Of a stretch of 64,000 nucleotides of DNA, positions 23,609 to 35,499 are shown one piece after another. Made by a program: the position numbers and the translations under genes. Each line of letters opens with the position of its first letter. The stretch's first letter is position 1. Origin of the DNA: Gnetum montanum (Eukaryota; Streptophyta; Gnetopsida; Gnetales; Gnetaceae); the NCBI GenBank assembly GCA_015680685.1, contig MNCI01008068.1:506115-570114 (forward strand), given 5' to 3'. The notes below the pieces were generated by a model. That model was not told the origin of the DNA. It searched no databases and worked only from the letters and a program-made list of their open reading frames with translations.

Positions 23609-25344
23609 GGTGATTGAAGCATCACCAAATTTGCATGTTGTAACCTTGGTAACCCCATCCCATGAAACTTGAGGTGAAACTACATTGTAAATGTGAGGAT
23701 TGTAATCCATGAGGTGCAATATCACATATCTTACACTTCTAGAACTAAAAAATTCCTCATAAGTTGTCAAAGCCTTATCTCCCAAGTGAAAAAGGTTATG
23801 TAATGTCTATATTTAGGGTTGGGGAGGTAAAATACCTTTTGGGATGCAAAAATTGGCATTTTGATGGGTTTTATTGGGGGNGGGGGCATAGCATTTTCTA
23901 TGCTGAATACACCTACCTCTAGATAGGATGCATGAGGGTAAAGCAAACCTACCTCTATCTAGGATGCATAAGCATAAAACACATATACCTCTAGCTAGGA
24001 TGCATGGGAGTGGATCTCACCCACTTCCAACAAGGATGCATTGGAGTAAAGGTCACTTACATCTAGATAGGATGCATGGGGGTGGATCTCACCCACCTCC
24101 AATGTGGAAGATCCTTTTTCCCTTCCCAGTCCCTTCCCCCCCTCCACACACACACACACCCCCTCCCNGCCTAGAAGACTTCCTCCTAGTATGGAGACTT
24201 CATGTTTAGTGTGGAAATTTCATGCTCAGCATGAAAACTTCATGTCGAGGATAGAAACTTCACAGTCAATGTGGAAGACTTTCACCCATCCTAAAAGATC
24301 TTTCCCTAGTGTCATAGATCTACTTCTAGCTTAGAAGACTTCCCCTTAGAATGGATTCTTCATGTTGAGTGTGGAAACTTCATGCCCAGTGTAGAAACTC
24401 CATGTTCATCATGGAAGACTTCCCCCAGCTTGGAAGATCCACCCCCCCCCCCCCCCCCCCCACCCCGCCAAGTGTGGATGATCTACTTCCAACCTAGAAG
24501 ACTTCTTCCCAATGTGGAAACTTCATGCTCAACATAGAAGATCAACTCCCAGCATAGACATCATCCTCCTAGCATGGATAGAATTCCCCCTGTTACTATT
24601 TTTAGGAAACGGAATGACCATGAGGGTATGACACTTACTATATATGGTAACCCTCAAAATTTTGGCATCTTCACCACTTGAAATGTAATAGAAATTTTCA
24701 GCTAATTTGTAGCTACAATCAAGACAATTTTTACTATTATTTATACCACAAAACCCTATATAATGAAACACCAAACATCATAAATAGGATCCACCCCCTT
24801 AGCACTCATACACTTTGGCATTTTTGCAAACATTTTGCATTCAAGGGCTTTGAATACATAAAAAGCTTCTTGAATCCCTAGTGTGGAACCCTCACAACAA
24901 TTGTTACACACCCCTCCTATAACACCAACATTGTAGATCTAGTGCAAGGAGTAGCAAAGATTCAAAAGCATTGGAAGTTGTGAAGTATCTATATCATGGA
25001 ACAACGAATTTCAAGCCTTCCACTGAAGTGAACCCCCTACTACCCAAGGCACATTTGGTGCATAATCTTTGGACTCTCTTTATTTTTGATGAAATAAAGT
25101 TTATAGTGTTTAGTTTGTGTATGAATTATATTTGTTATTTATTTTTAGTACATTTACATTTTTAGATTTGCAATCATATCTGAATTTTTATTACTTTGTT
25201 TGTCCTCCTCTAAGTCCCTAGGTGATTTTCTGGACTATCCAAGATACCGTAAATTTCATTTTTTGTAAGCCCTAGGGATTCATAATTAAATCTATTACAC
25301 TAAGATTTTTGGTTTTCTAGTGATTGAATTTTTTAGTCACTACA
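23609..25344 (+). repeat. Solo LTR of the D/A/B superfamily, inserted in A integrase
   Basis: A single LTR about 1.74 kb long. It starts GGTGATTGAAGCATCACCAA, close to the TGAAACACCACC start of the family apart from six extra bases, and ends TTTTTTAGTCACTACA. There is no primer site or internal region on either side. Direct 5-bp repeats flank it. This fits recombination between two LTRs of a former full element. It contains simple tandem repeats (23,900-24,560), a poly-C run and two N bases. Confidence 0.82.
23881..24560. repeat. Tandem repeats inside the solo LTR, with poly-C and N bases
   Basis: Units of about 40 bp (CTCTAGCTAGGATGCATGGG followed by GTGGATCTCACCCACCTCC) at 23,917-24,110. 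After them come units of about 25-30 bp built on GAAACTTCATGCTCAGCATG and GAAGACTTCC to about 24,560. A run of 20 C occurs at 24,442-24,461. N bases lie at 23,881 and 24,168, so the assembly is uncertain here. Confidence 0.8.
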
Positions 25345-25349
25345 GTCAT

Positions 25350-26330
25350 GTTGTTGTTTATACCTCTCCTAGTATTGCTCAACATGAGCAAGCATTTGCA
25401 CCAGTTGCTCTTCCACCAAGTCAAGGTCCATGGTACATAGCTCCTTATTCTATTCATCATTGATGAATTTTGATAGAGCTACTTGAAGAGATGGCACATG
25501 CAATTTAGGAGGCAAAATAACTTTAGAACCATAAACCAAGCTATTGGGGTTTACATTGCTTATGGTTCAGAATGTGGTTCAGTAGGCCTAAAGCACATAG
25601 ACATGACACTCATGCCACTTACATTTGCTGTTATTTAGCATCTTATTAAGCAAGTTTATGATGGCCTTATATCTTACTTTAACTTGTCCATTGACTTGAG
25701 GGTACTATGGTGACGAGAAGGAATGCTTAATGACTACATTGTGACAAAAGTTTTTCGTTTCTTGGATACTAAATTGTGGTTCATTATCTATGACTATGGT
25801 CATAGGTATGAAGAAATGGGATACTATGTTATCCAATTTGAATCTACAAACTTGTTGAGATTTCATCTTCCTTAGAGAAATGTCTTCAATCCAATTCATG
25901 AAGTATTCAATTGTAGTGATGATAAAGCTATGCCCTACAAAAGACTTAGGTGTTATGAATCCAATGATATCCAACCCCCACCATTGAAATAGCCATGTTA
26001 TCTAAGTAGTGTGTAACTTACTTCATGGCACATGTATAAGGTTGATATGCCATTGGCAAGTGTCATAACTTTTAACCTTTTGTAGGCATTTACTTTTCAA
26101 TATAGGGCCAATAATAGCCTAATCATCTAATCTTGGTAACCATGGCTCTAGATCCTATATGCCCCCCACATACACCCTAATGAACATACTTTAGGATTGT
26201 GAAAGCTTCAGCTTTACCAAAGCATATTAACAATATACCATCATAGGACCATTGACATAATGTGTTATTGCCCACTATGACATAATTTTTGGATCATTTT
26301 TGTACAACATCCTTTTGAGCATTTGTTAGG
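25350..26330 (-). pseudogene. Element A integrase (zinc region, catalytic core)
   Basis: From upstream to downstream on the minus strand: a zinc-binding-like segment around 26,110-26,200 (CGGHIGSRAMVTKI, LGYYWPYIEK); then the core DIIGFITPKSFVGHSFII, YFMNWIEDISLRK, TIVIDNEPQF (second catalytic Asp; usual DNGTQF) and HSFSSP followed by YPQVNGQVKV, where the catalytic Glu would be expected at NGQVK but is changed to Val. Then AIINLLNKML and LPPKLHVPSLQVAL. The frame is interrupted at KQQHD by the solo LTR and resumes as LNKNKIKE beyond it. Stops are frequent. Confidence 0.88.
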
Positions 26331-26499
26331 CCTTGTGAAGGTTCACCATGCATAAGAAAAAATTGATTTCATCATACCACTCTGCAGGAGTAGTCTGAAC
26401 TATGGTTATGATGTCATTTTTAGTGTCTTGTATGATGGGAATAGCATAGTCCATAGCTAAGGAAGGTAACTTTCTAAATACATCTGGTGTCACATTGAG

Positions 26500-26880
26500 A
26501 GTTAGTGTTGTAATGGCATCATCTATGATGTTTTCATTATGGAGTACATGTTGGATATCAATGTCTATAAACTATTGTATTAGTTTCTTTCCTAGATTAC
26601 AATAATGTTGCAAATGTTTGGCTTTACATGCATAAACCTTGGTTACCTAGTTGACCACAAGTTGTGAATCACCTTTAATCATTAAGCATTTGATTCCTAG
26701 GTCATGAGCTACCATCATTTCCCTAATCAAACCTTCATACTCTACTACATTGTTGGTACATGGAAATTGAAAATGATAAGGATTGGATTTCACTAGATGG
26801 GAATGTTATAATGACAATGACACTAGTGCATTAGGCAATTGAAGTTTCATCAAAGTACATGGCCACCTCATAGTCGTCAA
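26500..26880 (-). pseudogene. Element A second (archaeal-type) RNase H
   Basis: Minus-strand NNVVEYEGLIREMMVAHDLG followed by IKCLMIKGDSQLVVN is the N-x-x-E-Y-E-x-L and GDSQLVVNQV pattern of the archaeal-like RNase H that Tat-lineage Ty3/gypsy elements carry in addition to the usual one. The first Asp segment is probably VAMYFDETSIA at about 26,860. This places A in or near the Tat lineage. Confidence 0.75.
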
Positions 26881-26959
26881 GGACATTACTAACAATGTTG
26901 ATGTATTTGTCAAAGAATTTAGGCTCTATGGTCACATGGTCTTCTACCAATGAAACAAT

Positions 26960-27450
26960 GAGTTGCGCGGCTATAGCTTAACCTTTTGTTGAGGCTTGGG
27001 AGACATAATGAAGGTCAAACTTGGCTATTATGACTTTCCAATGGGCTATATAGCTACTTTCATAGTTATTGGTCATTATGGCTCTAAGCACATTATCTTT
27101 GTAAATGATGTTAAGCTAGCCCCTAAGGAGGTAGAGTCTTCAATTCTTCAATGAAAAGACTAGGGCTAGACAATACTTTTCTTCTTCGATGTATCGGGTC
27201 TCATCGGCAACTAATGCATGGCTTAGGTAATAAATAGGTAACTCTGCTCCATCATGTCATTTCTGACAAAGCAAAGAGGCAATAGACATGTCAAAGATAG
27301 CAAGGCATATGTAAAATGGTTTATCCTCTTATAGAGGATAGATCATTAGTAGTTGTACCAACTCGCTTAAGATCTTCAAAGGCTTCTTGACATTGAGCCA
27401 TCCACTTATAGTGAACTCCTTTCTTAAGAAAGTGTTGCATAGGTTGTGAC
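26960..27450 (-). pseudogene. Element A first RNase H
   Basis: Follows the RT: HYKWMAQCQEAFEDLK (usual W-x-x-x-C-x-x-AF-x-x-LK), then LPIYYLSHALVADETRY and EEEKYCLALVFSLKN, matching the standard gypsy RNase H (P-x-YY-S-x-x-L-x-x-x-E-x-x-Y-x-x-x-E-K). Decayed by frame changes and stops. Confidence 0.75.
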
Positions 27451-27479
27451 TTATCCATGAGACTAGTGATAAAATTATG

Positions 27480-28260
27480 AATAAATTGTAATCTTCCTTA
27501 CAATCCCTAAAGCTCCTTAAGGTTAGTCAGTGATGATAGTTTGGATATGGATTTAACCTTATTAAGATTGACATGTGTTCCAACTTTGGATACTACAAAG
27601 CCAAGCATCTTACCAGTTTTAACAACAAAGATATACTTTTTAGGGTTAAGCCTAAGCTCACACTTGAGGCATTATTTAAGCATGAGGTCAAGGTCATGCA
27701 CATGGTTGTTGACCACTTTGAACTTAATGGCTATATCTTCTACGTAATCATTGATCAAACCTAGAATATAGTCACTAAAGACATACATCATAGTTCTTTG
27801 GTAGGTTGCTCCTATGTTCTTTAAGCCAAAGGACATCATAGTGTAACAAAAGGTGCTCCAATGGGTCATGAAGGTTGTACTAAGTTTATTCTCTAGGTTA
27901 ATCCTAATCCACTTGTATCTTAAGAATCCATCCATGAAGTATAACAAGGCATGTTTAGTCATAGTATCGATAAGTTAATCAATATTAGGCAAAGGGAAAT
28001 CATCTTTGATAGTTTCCTTATTTAGGTCTCAAAAATCAATGTAAATGCATATACTCCCATTCTTCTTAGGAACTACCACTATGTTGGACACCCATTCTAT
28101 GTAATCAATAACTCTAATGAAACTAGCTTGATATAGTTTTGTGATTTCATCACAAACTACTAGGGCCAAATCAAGTTTAATCTTATGAACTTTTTGCTTG
28201 ATTGGTCTAATGCTAGGATTGAGTATGATGTTATGTTACACTAAGAATGGATCAAGACCT
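27480..28260 (-). pseudogene. Element A reverse transcriptase
   Basis: Ty3/gypsy RT on the minus strand: EWVSNIVVVPKKNG, IYIDF-x-DLNK, DDFPLPNID, FMDGFLRYKWIRI, THWSTFCYTMMSFGLKNIGA, TYQRTMM, then the catalytic box at 27,735-27,746. This is YVED instead of YVDD, caused by a single base change (GAT to GAA) in the second Asp codon. RLNPKKYIF and LGFVVSKVG follow. A 96-codon open stretch covers 27,672-27,962. It lies downstream of a spacer and antisense gene, not directly after the protease. Confidence 0.92.
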
Positions 28261-29395
28261 AGCATATCCTAATATGACCAAGTAAAGACTTTAATATTGT
28301 CTTGTAGGACCTTAGTGATGTCTTGAACCTAGTGAGGTTCTAGTAAGAAATTTAGTTTTAGGGTTTTCTCCTCATCATTTTATGTCATGATAGGAACCTT
28401 AGCTAGAGAGTCTTCAATAATGTTACTAGCCTCTAGGTTAAGGATTTTGACTAGGTTTTTAGGCCACTCTAAAGGTTTCTCTATAGAGGCTATGTAGTTG
28501 ACAAGACTCTTAGGCTCAAGATCTATGCAATTAGGATCAATACACTAATCAACATCAGTATGGGATCTACTTAGGCTTAAAGGAAAACTAATTTGCTCCT
28601 AGATACTCATACTCTAGCCATACATGTCAACTATAAGCATATTAAGTGGCATGTGAGTAAAAATGAGTAAATAATGCCAGGACAATATAAAATATCTTAG
28701 TAATTATGCAAACACATGCTATTTCAAGGGTAAACATGATTCTAACAAAGCGAACCAAAGCTATAAGAGGTAGCTAAAGATAAATAAGATGGAACAAAGG
28801 CCACATAAGGTTAAACAAGGTCAAAACAAGTTAAAGCATAATGAAAGTATAAAAAATGAGGTCAAACATGGTGACCTAAGGTTACATTCTTGCTAGTTGT
28901 AGGGCTTAGTGGACCATGTTGCTAATTTAAGGCCTTCATAGGCCATAGTTACATGGTGTTAAATGATAGTCAAGAATGATCAAATCCCATCACCTAAGAC
29001 CAATCAAAGGCCAAACAGAAGTCAATAGAGGTCATAATAGAGAGAACAAGGTAGATATGGTGAAATTAGAGTTATGTAGAAGCTAAATGAGGTCAAATGA
29101 TTATACCAAGGTCAAAATAAGTTAAAACATCATGAAACAAGGCCAAACTAGCCAAGGTGAAAAAAGTATAATAAAACAAGGTAAATACTAGCTACAAAAA
29201 TTAGATTTTTTCAGTTTTAGACCTTAACATGCCATGGTAAAAGGTTACAAATTTGACAAGTGAGTTTGGGCACCCATGAAGACTATTTTGAGGTTGTTTT
29301 GGATAAAGAATAAGGCTTTTCTATGCATCCATGCTAAATCCGCATTGAAGCAACATTGGCCAACATGGGTGTGTGATCCCTAGTGTGGATAGGAT
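28261..29395 (-). other. Element A region upstream of RT: GGTCAAA-rich spacer, minisatellite words, one 187-bp monomer
   Basis: From about 28,640 the sequence aligns with D's 8,640-9,330: AAGGTCAAAC/AAGGCCACAT words, GGCC minisatellite words at 28,888-28,955 and 29,213-29,234, then TTTGGGCACCCATGAAG and the start of one ~187-bp monomer (ACATTGGCCAACATGGGTG at about 29,350). The sequence 28,261-28,640 is probably upstream RT linker with stops. Confidence 0.65.
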
Positions 29396-30450
29396 GGACA
29401 TATGGACATGTGGAAGAAAAACAAGATAGGATCTAGCCTATATCAAAACCCAATTTTTGAGGATCAAATGACCTATCTTTTAAACTAATAAACTCATAAG
29501 GTAAACCAATATGTCATGATTCCCTTGGAAATCAACTCTTATGAAAATATCATGAAGGTAATGACAAGGAATAAGGGATACATTTGGAAAAATCAAGTCT
29601 CATTAAGAAGGGAAAACACCAAATATAAACAAGTTAATGCCCAAAAAATAGTCAAGTAGATTTTAACAAGATGTTTAAATAGTAACCAAGAGATATCATA
29701 ATTTAAAAATGTCTATAAGGCATCTTAACAAAGAGTTAGCCCTACTTTCACCTTGAAAACTGTAACAACCCCTTGCATGAAATGAATCCTTGCTCATTTT
29801 GTGATTTCTTAGCTGAAGTCTCCAAAGACTCCTCCTAGATTGGTGACCTCTAAGATGATGAATGATAATGAGGAATATGCTCCCCCTTCCCATGTGTAGA
29901 TTTTCTTGGGCTTTTAAGATCAACTTGTAAACATTGTAAATCACCAAAGCACTATAGTTGAAGGTCAACATTAAGATCAATCATTGAGACTGAGGTTTCC
30001 AATCAGTAATACTGATAGAATATTTATAAGCTTATCTTATGGAAAAAATATCCCAAAGGGAATGAGCTTAGAAGAAAATAATCACAAGAAGTTTACTTTG
30101 AACAAGATTAAACACAAGAAAAAAATCAAACAAAAAAATATTACAAGATAATGACCCAAAGGAAATCAATACAAGTGCTACACTACATATTTTCATAAGC
30201 CCAATTACATCAAGCTCAAAGATAAATGTAAGAGATTCCCTAAATAATTATTCCACCATTATTTTAACCTAGAAAAGACAAAAAAAATTTGGACTTATTA
30301 AATCATATACTTATAATTTAACTAGCAAGGAAAGAGATGGAAACTTACCTTGACTTACCTTGCCTGCCAGTAAGGAGAGAAGATTAATGGAGTTTGAGAT
30401 GATGTCCCCTATCATTATATACCTTCTCATCCTTAGGTTCTCTTTCATTG
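29396..30450. other. Unassigned sequence next to copia element G
   Basis: AT-rich, A-rich on the plus strand. I see no coding signal or repeat of the neighbouring LTR. It may hold G's 3' end or another insertion; G's 3' LTR was not found. Confidence 0.35.
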
Positions 30451-30452
30451 GA

Positions 30453-32025
30453 TCATATATGTGATGTCTCTATTTGTTCATGTTTATGATAAAACCCTTG
30501 ATTACTTATTGGATTATTTTCACTTCTCCACTTCTCTTCATTTTTAGCTTCTAGTGCTTGCACAATTTCCTTACCAATGCCTTTTTCACAAGACCAAGTG
30601 TCAATCTTGTTTTGATCATCATGAGAATAATTAATGGTTTGCTTACTACCACAATTTTTAGAAATAAATAAAGTATTTTCCTTATGATCAAAATCATCAA
30701 ATTTGAGTATCCTTGAGCTTGAACTCTCATGTGTAACTTCCTCCAAATTCTTTGGCTCTTTTTGAGGAGTTTCCTCTTCTTGAACCTTTCTACAATCCTT
30801 ATTAAAAGTGGTTAGTTATTCAAACTTAGATTTTATATCTAGGATCTCTTCTTTCACTTAAGAATGGATAGCATCTAGCTTGGAAATTACAAATTTCTTT
30901 GCCTTCCCAATCAAATAATGTAAAAGAAAAATTTCTTATTTAAATTCATTATGCCTTTTATCACACTTACCTCCTTCTTTACCCATATGTGAGGAATTTT
31001 CATTTTTAAGTGCCATGCATATGAGATGTGAATCTTTGAAAGAATTACATGCTTCTTCTTCACTTTTCTTACCATCATCCCAACTTGTATAGAAGTTGGT
31101 CTTTTCTAATTCCTAATTATTGGATTTAGTCTTTGGCTATACCTTGCTATCACTAGGACATTCAAAGGTCATATGACCTCTTGCTCCATAAACCCAACAT
31201 TATAGAGAAGAGAAATCTAGGTTAGAATTCAAAACATTTTTACCTCTTTCTCTCCCTTTGAGCAGATTGGATCTTTGAAATGCCTCCTTATTTCTTTTTG
31301 TTAACAACTGTTATAGCTTTCTTGAGAGAAAGGTAATCTCATCTTCACTACCCTCATCATGCTTATTTGAGTCCTTCTCCTTGGAGGTGGTGTTTAGAGC
31401 TATAGGTATTTCTTGGACTCCTCCTTCACTTATGAGATTCATTTCATAAGTAATGAGAGCACTTTAGAGCTCTTCAAATTTCAAAGTTGAGAAATTTCAT
31501 ATGTCCTCCATAGCTATGACCTTTGGTCTAAACTCCGATTGTAGAGTTCTAATCATTTTGATGATGACATCACTTTTATGCAAATCTTTTTCTATTCCTC
31601 TAATAGATACAACAAGATCATTGGCTCTAGAGAAATAATCTTTGATTTTCTTGCCTTCTCTCATTTTGAACTTATCATATTCACTTTGTAAAACTAACAA
31701 CTTAGATTGCTTAACAATATAGGATCCTTCATAAGTAGCTTCTAAAGTTTGCTAAATTTCTTTGGTTGTTTTACATCTTGATACCATATTAAATTTAAAT
31801 TTATTCAAAGCACAATATAATTTTTTTTTTTTGCTTTTTAATCATACATGAACTTATCTTTCTCTTCTTGTGTCCATTTGTTGTGAGGCTTGATGATGCT
31901 AGTGGAGTTTTCGACAAGAAGATCATAGCCTTTAAGGATTAACTCCCACACTTCAAACTTCATGGATTCAAAGAACCCTTACATTCTAGATTTTTAATAG
32001 GTGAAGTTGAATTCATCAAACATGG
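30453..32025 (-). pseudogene. gag: Copia-type element G: gag
   Basis: Minus-strand gag of the copia UBN2 type. It begins near 32,022 (MFDEFNFTY), then FFESMKFEVWELILKGYDLL, MVSRCKTTKEI, LEATYEGSYIVKQSKLLVLQ, SEYDKFKMREGKKIKDYFSR and VIIKMIRTLQSEFRPKVIAM. A zinc-knuckle-like CWVYGARGHMTFEC near 31,190 has Tyr where the second Cys belongs. A long acidic extension follows (EEETPQKEPKNLEEVTHESS) to 30,453. No protease, integrase or RT follows, which is unusual for a copia element, so it is either gag-only or truncated. Only a few stops interrupt it, so it looks younger than its surroundings. Confidence 0.85.
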
Positions 32026-32095
32026 TTGAATTTATGTATCATGTCCCCTCCATTATTCACTCTTGAATTTGATGATGACAAAGAAGAGTACCAGG

Positions 32096-32108
32096 GTCTG
32101 ATACCAAT
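32096..32108 (-). other. Element G primer binding site (initiator Met tRNA type)
   Basis: On the minus strand TTGGTATCAGAC follows the LTR end ...GATCCTCA after two bases. It matches TGGTATCAGAGC. Confidence 0.85.
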
Positions 32109-33273
32109 TGAGGATCATTGAACTTAGAAGGAGGGGATGATTAAGTTTCCTAAATTGAAATTCTTTGGAAAAAGCACACACACCAAATTTAACATTATTT
32201 CCCAACTTGTGTAGTTCACACTCAAAGGGTAGATCACACGCACACCTCTAGAATTTGTTGCTCTCAAATGTGGTTTCAAGGATACCACACCCTGTACAAG
32301 ATCTAAGCTCCACTCCAGAGTGTTGTAAATTTACATCAACCACTTAACCCTGCAAGGTCTTGACAAGATCAGAATGTGATTTCTAGGCTTTCACAACCTT
32401 TACAATATTGAGATCCACTCCAAAGTATTGTGGCACTACACTACCACTCAATCCTACAGGATCCTAATAAGCTCAAGTAAGATGACTTCTTGTAAGAAGC
32501 ATATCAATCCCATAGGGAAACAAAAGAGAATAACAATTACAAGGGATGAATGCAACTCAGTTTGTTAATCTTTGCATTTTAAAGTACAACACACTTTACA
32601 ATGTACAAATGATAATGTAATGAGGAGAAATAATGATTGAAAATTGATTACACAATGATAGTACAAAGGCTTACATATTTTTCAATGAGAATGATGTCTT
32701 CTTATAGTCACCATATTTTCAAATCCATCTTGGAAGTTGTGCAATGGCTAGCTAATGATCATGGAAGATTTCTTCTTTATGGTTGAGACATTTTTCTATG
32801 TTTGTCTTCATTATGGAAATATGTCTTTATCTGTTGAAAGACATCTTTCTAAAACTAGCCTACATTCTTTGAAGATGTCTTTGTTTGGGGAAAGACATCT
32901 TTGCCTGATGAAAGATGTCTACTATTTTTCAAAGACGTCTTCTTCTTTTTTGCATTTAATTCTACCTAGAAATCTATTGTTTATTGGAGACTTCTTTATT
33001 CACATTCATTTGCATGATGAATTCTTCATTCCTTATTCATAACCTTGCACTTCCACATGCTTCAATGATGACAACTTTTCTTGTGAGTTATTTGGTCCTT
33101 GTCCATGTTCTTGGAATTCTTGTATGTTCACTTTAGATCTTGTGGATGAATTTTCCTTTGAGATCCTTTTTCTAAACCAATTTATTCCTTGTCATCTCAT
33201 ATTTGTCCTACAAACATAATAATACACAATCGTATAAAAAACCTTTGTTTCCATTTTACCTAACATTTTAACA
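32109..33273 (-). repeat. Element G 5' LTR
   Basis: On the minus strand it starts TGTTAAAATG and ends CCTCA next to the primer site. It holds at least six AAGATGTCTTT/AAAGACATCTT-type words at 32,800-32,960, similar to the GATGTC/GACATC words in F's LTR. No matching second LTR was found in the window. Confidence 0.72.
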
Positions 33274-34500
33274 CATTGAAAGGTCCACACAACCATGGGA
33301 AGAGGTTCTAGACAAGCTGGAATTCATGCATGGAGTATCCAAGGTTATACTTAATCAATTGCAATAGGTTGATCTAAAAATTGATAAGAAGTTTGTTTTA
33401 TTTTGCCTTTAATGTATTTTCTAATTTTTTAGAGGTATATTGGTTACATGTTTTCATTATGGCCATTCTCATTTTATATTATGATTATGTGTATGTTTCA
33501 TGGTTATGTTGTTTATAGTGCCTAAGGTTACATGGGACTCCAACTGTGACATGAAGATAGACTCCTTGCTTAGTCTACCTACTAAAGTTAAAAATATTCC
33601 ATAAAAGTTGTATGAAAGTATAACTAATCTTGCAATTTCAAGCACAAAGACTTTGTGGGAATTCCAATTGTCCAATTAATTCCTATGGGAGTAAGTTATG
33701 ATCTTTAAGGAAGAGTCTAAGAGATAGGCTCAAGTGATCAATGATCTATAGGATTGTAAGGCTTTTGTGGAAGCCCAAGTGACTAACAAAGAGTCTTTGC
33801 AAACTAAAAAGATCACATGGACCTATTACTAGAATTTCATCCATGACCTTGCTAAAGAGATGGTGGAGAAGTGGTTGCAGATGTACTTGATTGCTTGTAA
33901 GGCAAAAGAGTGGAAGATTACTATGCTTGGATCCTTGAGTGGGTTAGGGTACAAAAAGATCACAAAAATAAGTATAATGCTAAACGTGAGCCTTATCTTA
34001 AGTGGCTGAAAGATGAGACTACCTAATGACATAAGTTGGAGTTGTTTGTAAAGGGGATCCAAGTTGAAAGTGCCTTTAAACTATTTTGAGACACTCTCAC
34101 TATGAATGAATTTTCTAATCCTCAAATATCTATTGCCACGAGTGACATATCTACTATTATAGTGTCACCAAAGCTATCTATGTGGATAGAGGTTGATGAG
34201 AGTAACATATTTAGGGGTATTAATCTTGGGAATGTGGACTAGTCCAACATGATGGAAGACAAAATGCTCCATTGTTTGGAGGTTGGCCTTCAACATCTTT
34301 CCCTAAAGTATATCATTCTAGAGTCTCCTTAGGTTTTTTTTCTATATGATTTTATCATATATAATTTTTTTTAAGTTGTGCATTGATCACTAACTGTCCT
34401 TTTGTTATTATGCTATAGGCACCAGGTGATACTAGTGGCCCTAGTGATGAGGGTTGAAATGATCCTCAACATCCTCTAGATGCCTTCTAGCACCACTAGT
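33274..34500 (+). pseudogene. Element A antisense gene remnant (opposite to A gag-pol)
   Basis: Plus-strand coding remnant that aligns with B's antisense gene. First segment 33,285-33,375: QPWEEVLDKLEFMHGVSKVI and LNQLQ, matching B's FAFMKGIIEDMVDCLQQANP. After an intron-like gap (acceptor near 33,527), VTWDSNCDMKIDSLLSLPTK and TLWEFQLSN parallel B's LQWDLSKMAKVDALLNLSPR and ALWACKCLN. Then EESKRQAQVINDLQDCK and AKEMVEKWLQMYLIACKAKE form a charged, coiled-coil-like tail. A second intron-like gap ends TTATGCTATAG at 34,420. The last exon reads APGDTSGPSDEG and stops. The function is unknown. Confidence 0.65.
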
Positions 34501-34849
34501 TACCTTGTCATTGTTGTTGATTTATTCTAGTAATATTTTGTTTATCACATTTAACTTTGATGTTGTTATAACTAGTGTTAGTTAATGGTTCAATTGATGG
34601 ATGGTTTTCTTGTATAATGGTTTTTTATTTAGACATTTTTCCACATCATGTATCTATGGTTATCATGCTTTATAAATTTTAGTTATTATCTTTAAGTTTT
34701 ATTTTTAGTTATATCATTCTAGCATTATGATTTTATAATATTCACCATTTTAAATATGTCATGCATTATATGTTTTCACTTAGGCTATAGGGCTACATTG
34801 GTTATCTTACATAGTTATGATGTAAGGTAAATAAGGTTATAACATTTTG

Positions 34850-34980
34850 CTAGTTTTAGGCCATGGCGGGCCACAATTTTTACCAGTTTTAGGGCATGAC
34901 GAGCCCTAAAATATTTGCCAGTTTAAGACCATAGTGGGCCATGGGTTTTTCACCAGTTTTAGGCCAGGGTGGACCCTATG
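34850..34980. repeat. GGCC minisatellite, element A copy
   Basis: Four units of (C)AGTTTTAGGCCATGGTGGGCC with spacers of about 12 bases, at the same place between antisense gene and protease as in D and B. Confidence 0.85.
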
Positions 34981-35499
34981 ATTTATAAAGGAAAACATAC
35001 TTTTTTTCTATTTTATCTTTTAAAAATTTTATGCATTTTTCAAGTTTTAAAGTTTTTATGATAATTTTGGTATTTAAGAATTTTTTTTAAAAAAGGAAAA
35101 GGCCTTAAAAGTAAAAATCCAAACAAAATTAAACTTTAGGCTACATGAAAATTGAAATCTAACATAAAGTAAAACAAAGTGATGCATACAAGTAATGCAT
35201 AAGCTAGGCTACATTATTATAAGTAAATACAGGTACATGGCTATAAGTGCATAGGGCAAGTGGATCATGAGTGCACATCACTTGTGTAAATTTTTCCTAA
35301 TCTTTGAGAGATTAGAAAACATATATGGTATATTTTGCACAAGTTTGTATTCCCCATCCCCTTTGCTAATGATGTTGAAGGGGAGCTCTCCCCATAGTGT
35401 ATCCCTAGGTCCATCATTGTTGGTTTTGGCCTCTTCCACTCTATTGGAATTCTTAACTTTGTGGCTAGGAGTTTCTTCCTAAAACTCCACTTTAGATCC

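Noticed and set aside
29396-30450. 3' LTR of copia element G
   Set aside because: No stretch matched the start (TGAGGATCATTG on the plus strand) or body of 32,109-33,273 by eye. Left unassigned.
33829-34062. Minus-strand 77-codon frame as part of A gag-pol
   Set aside because: The plus strand here carries the antisense gene, aligned with B. The minus frame is its shadow.
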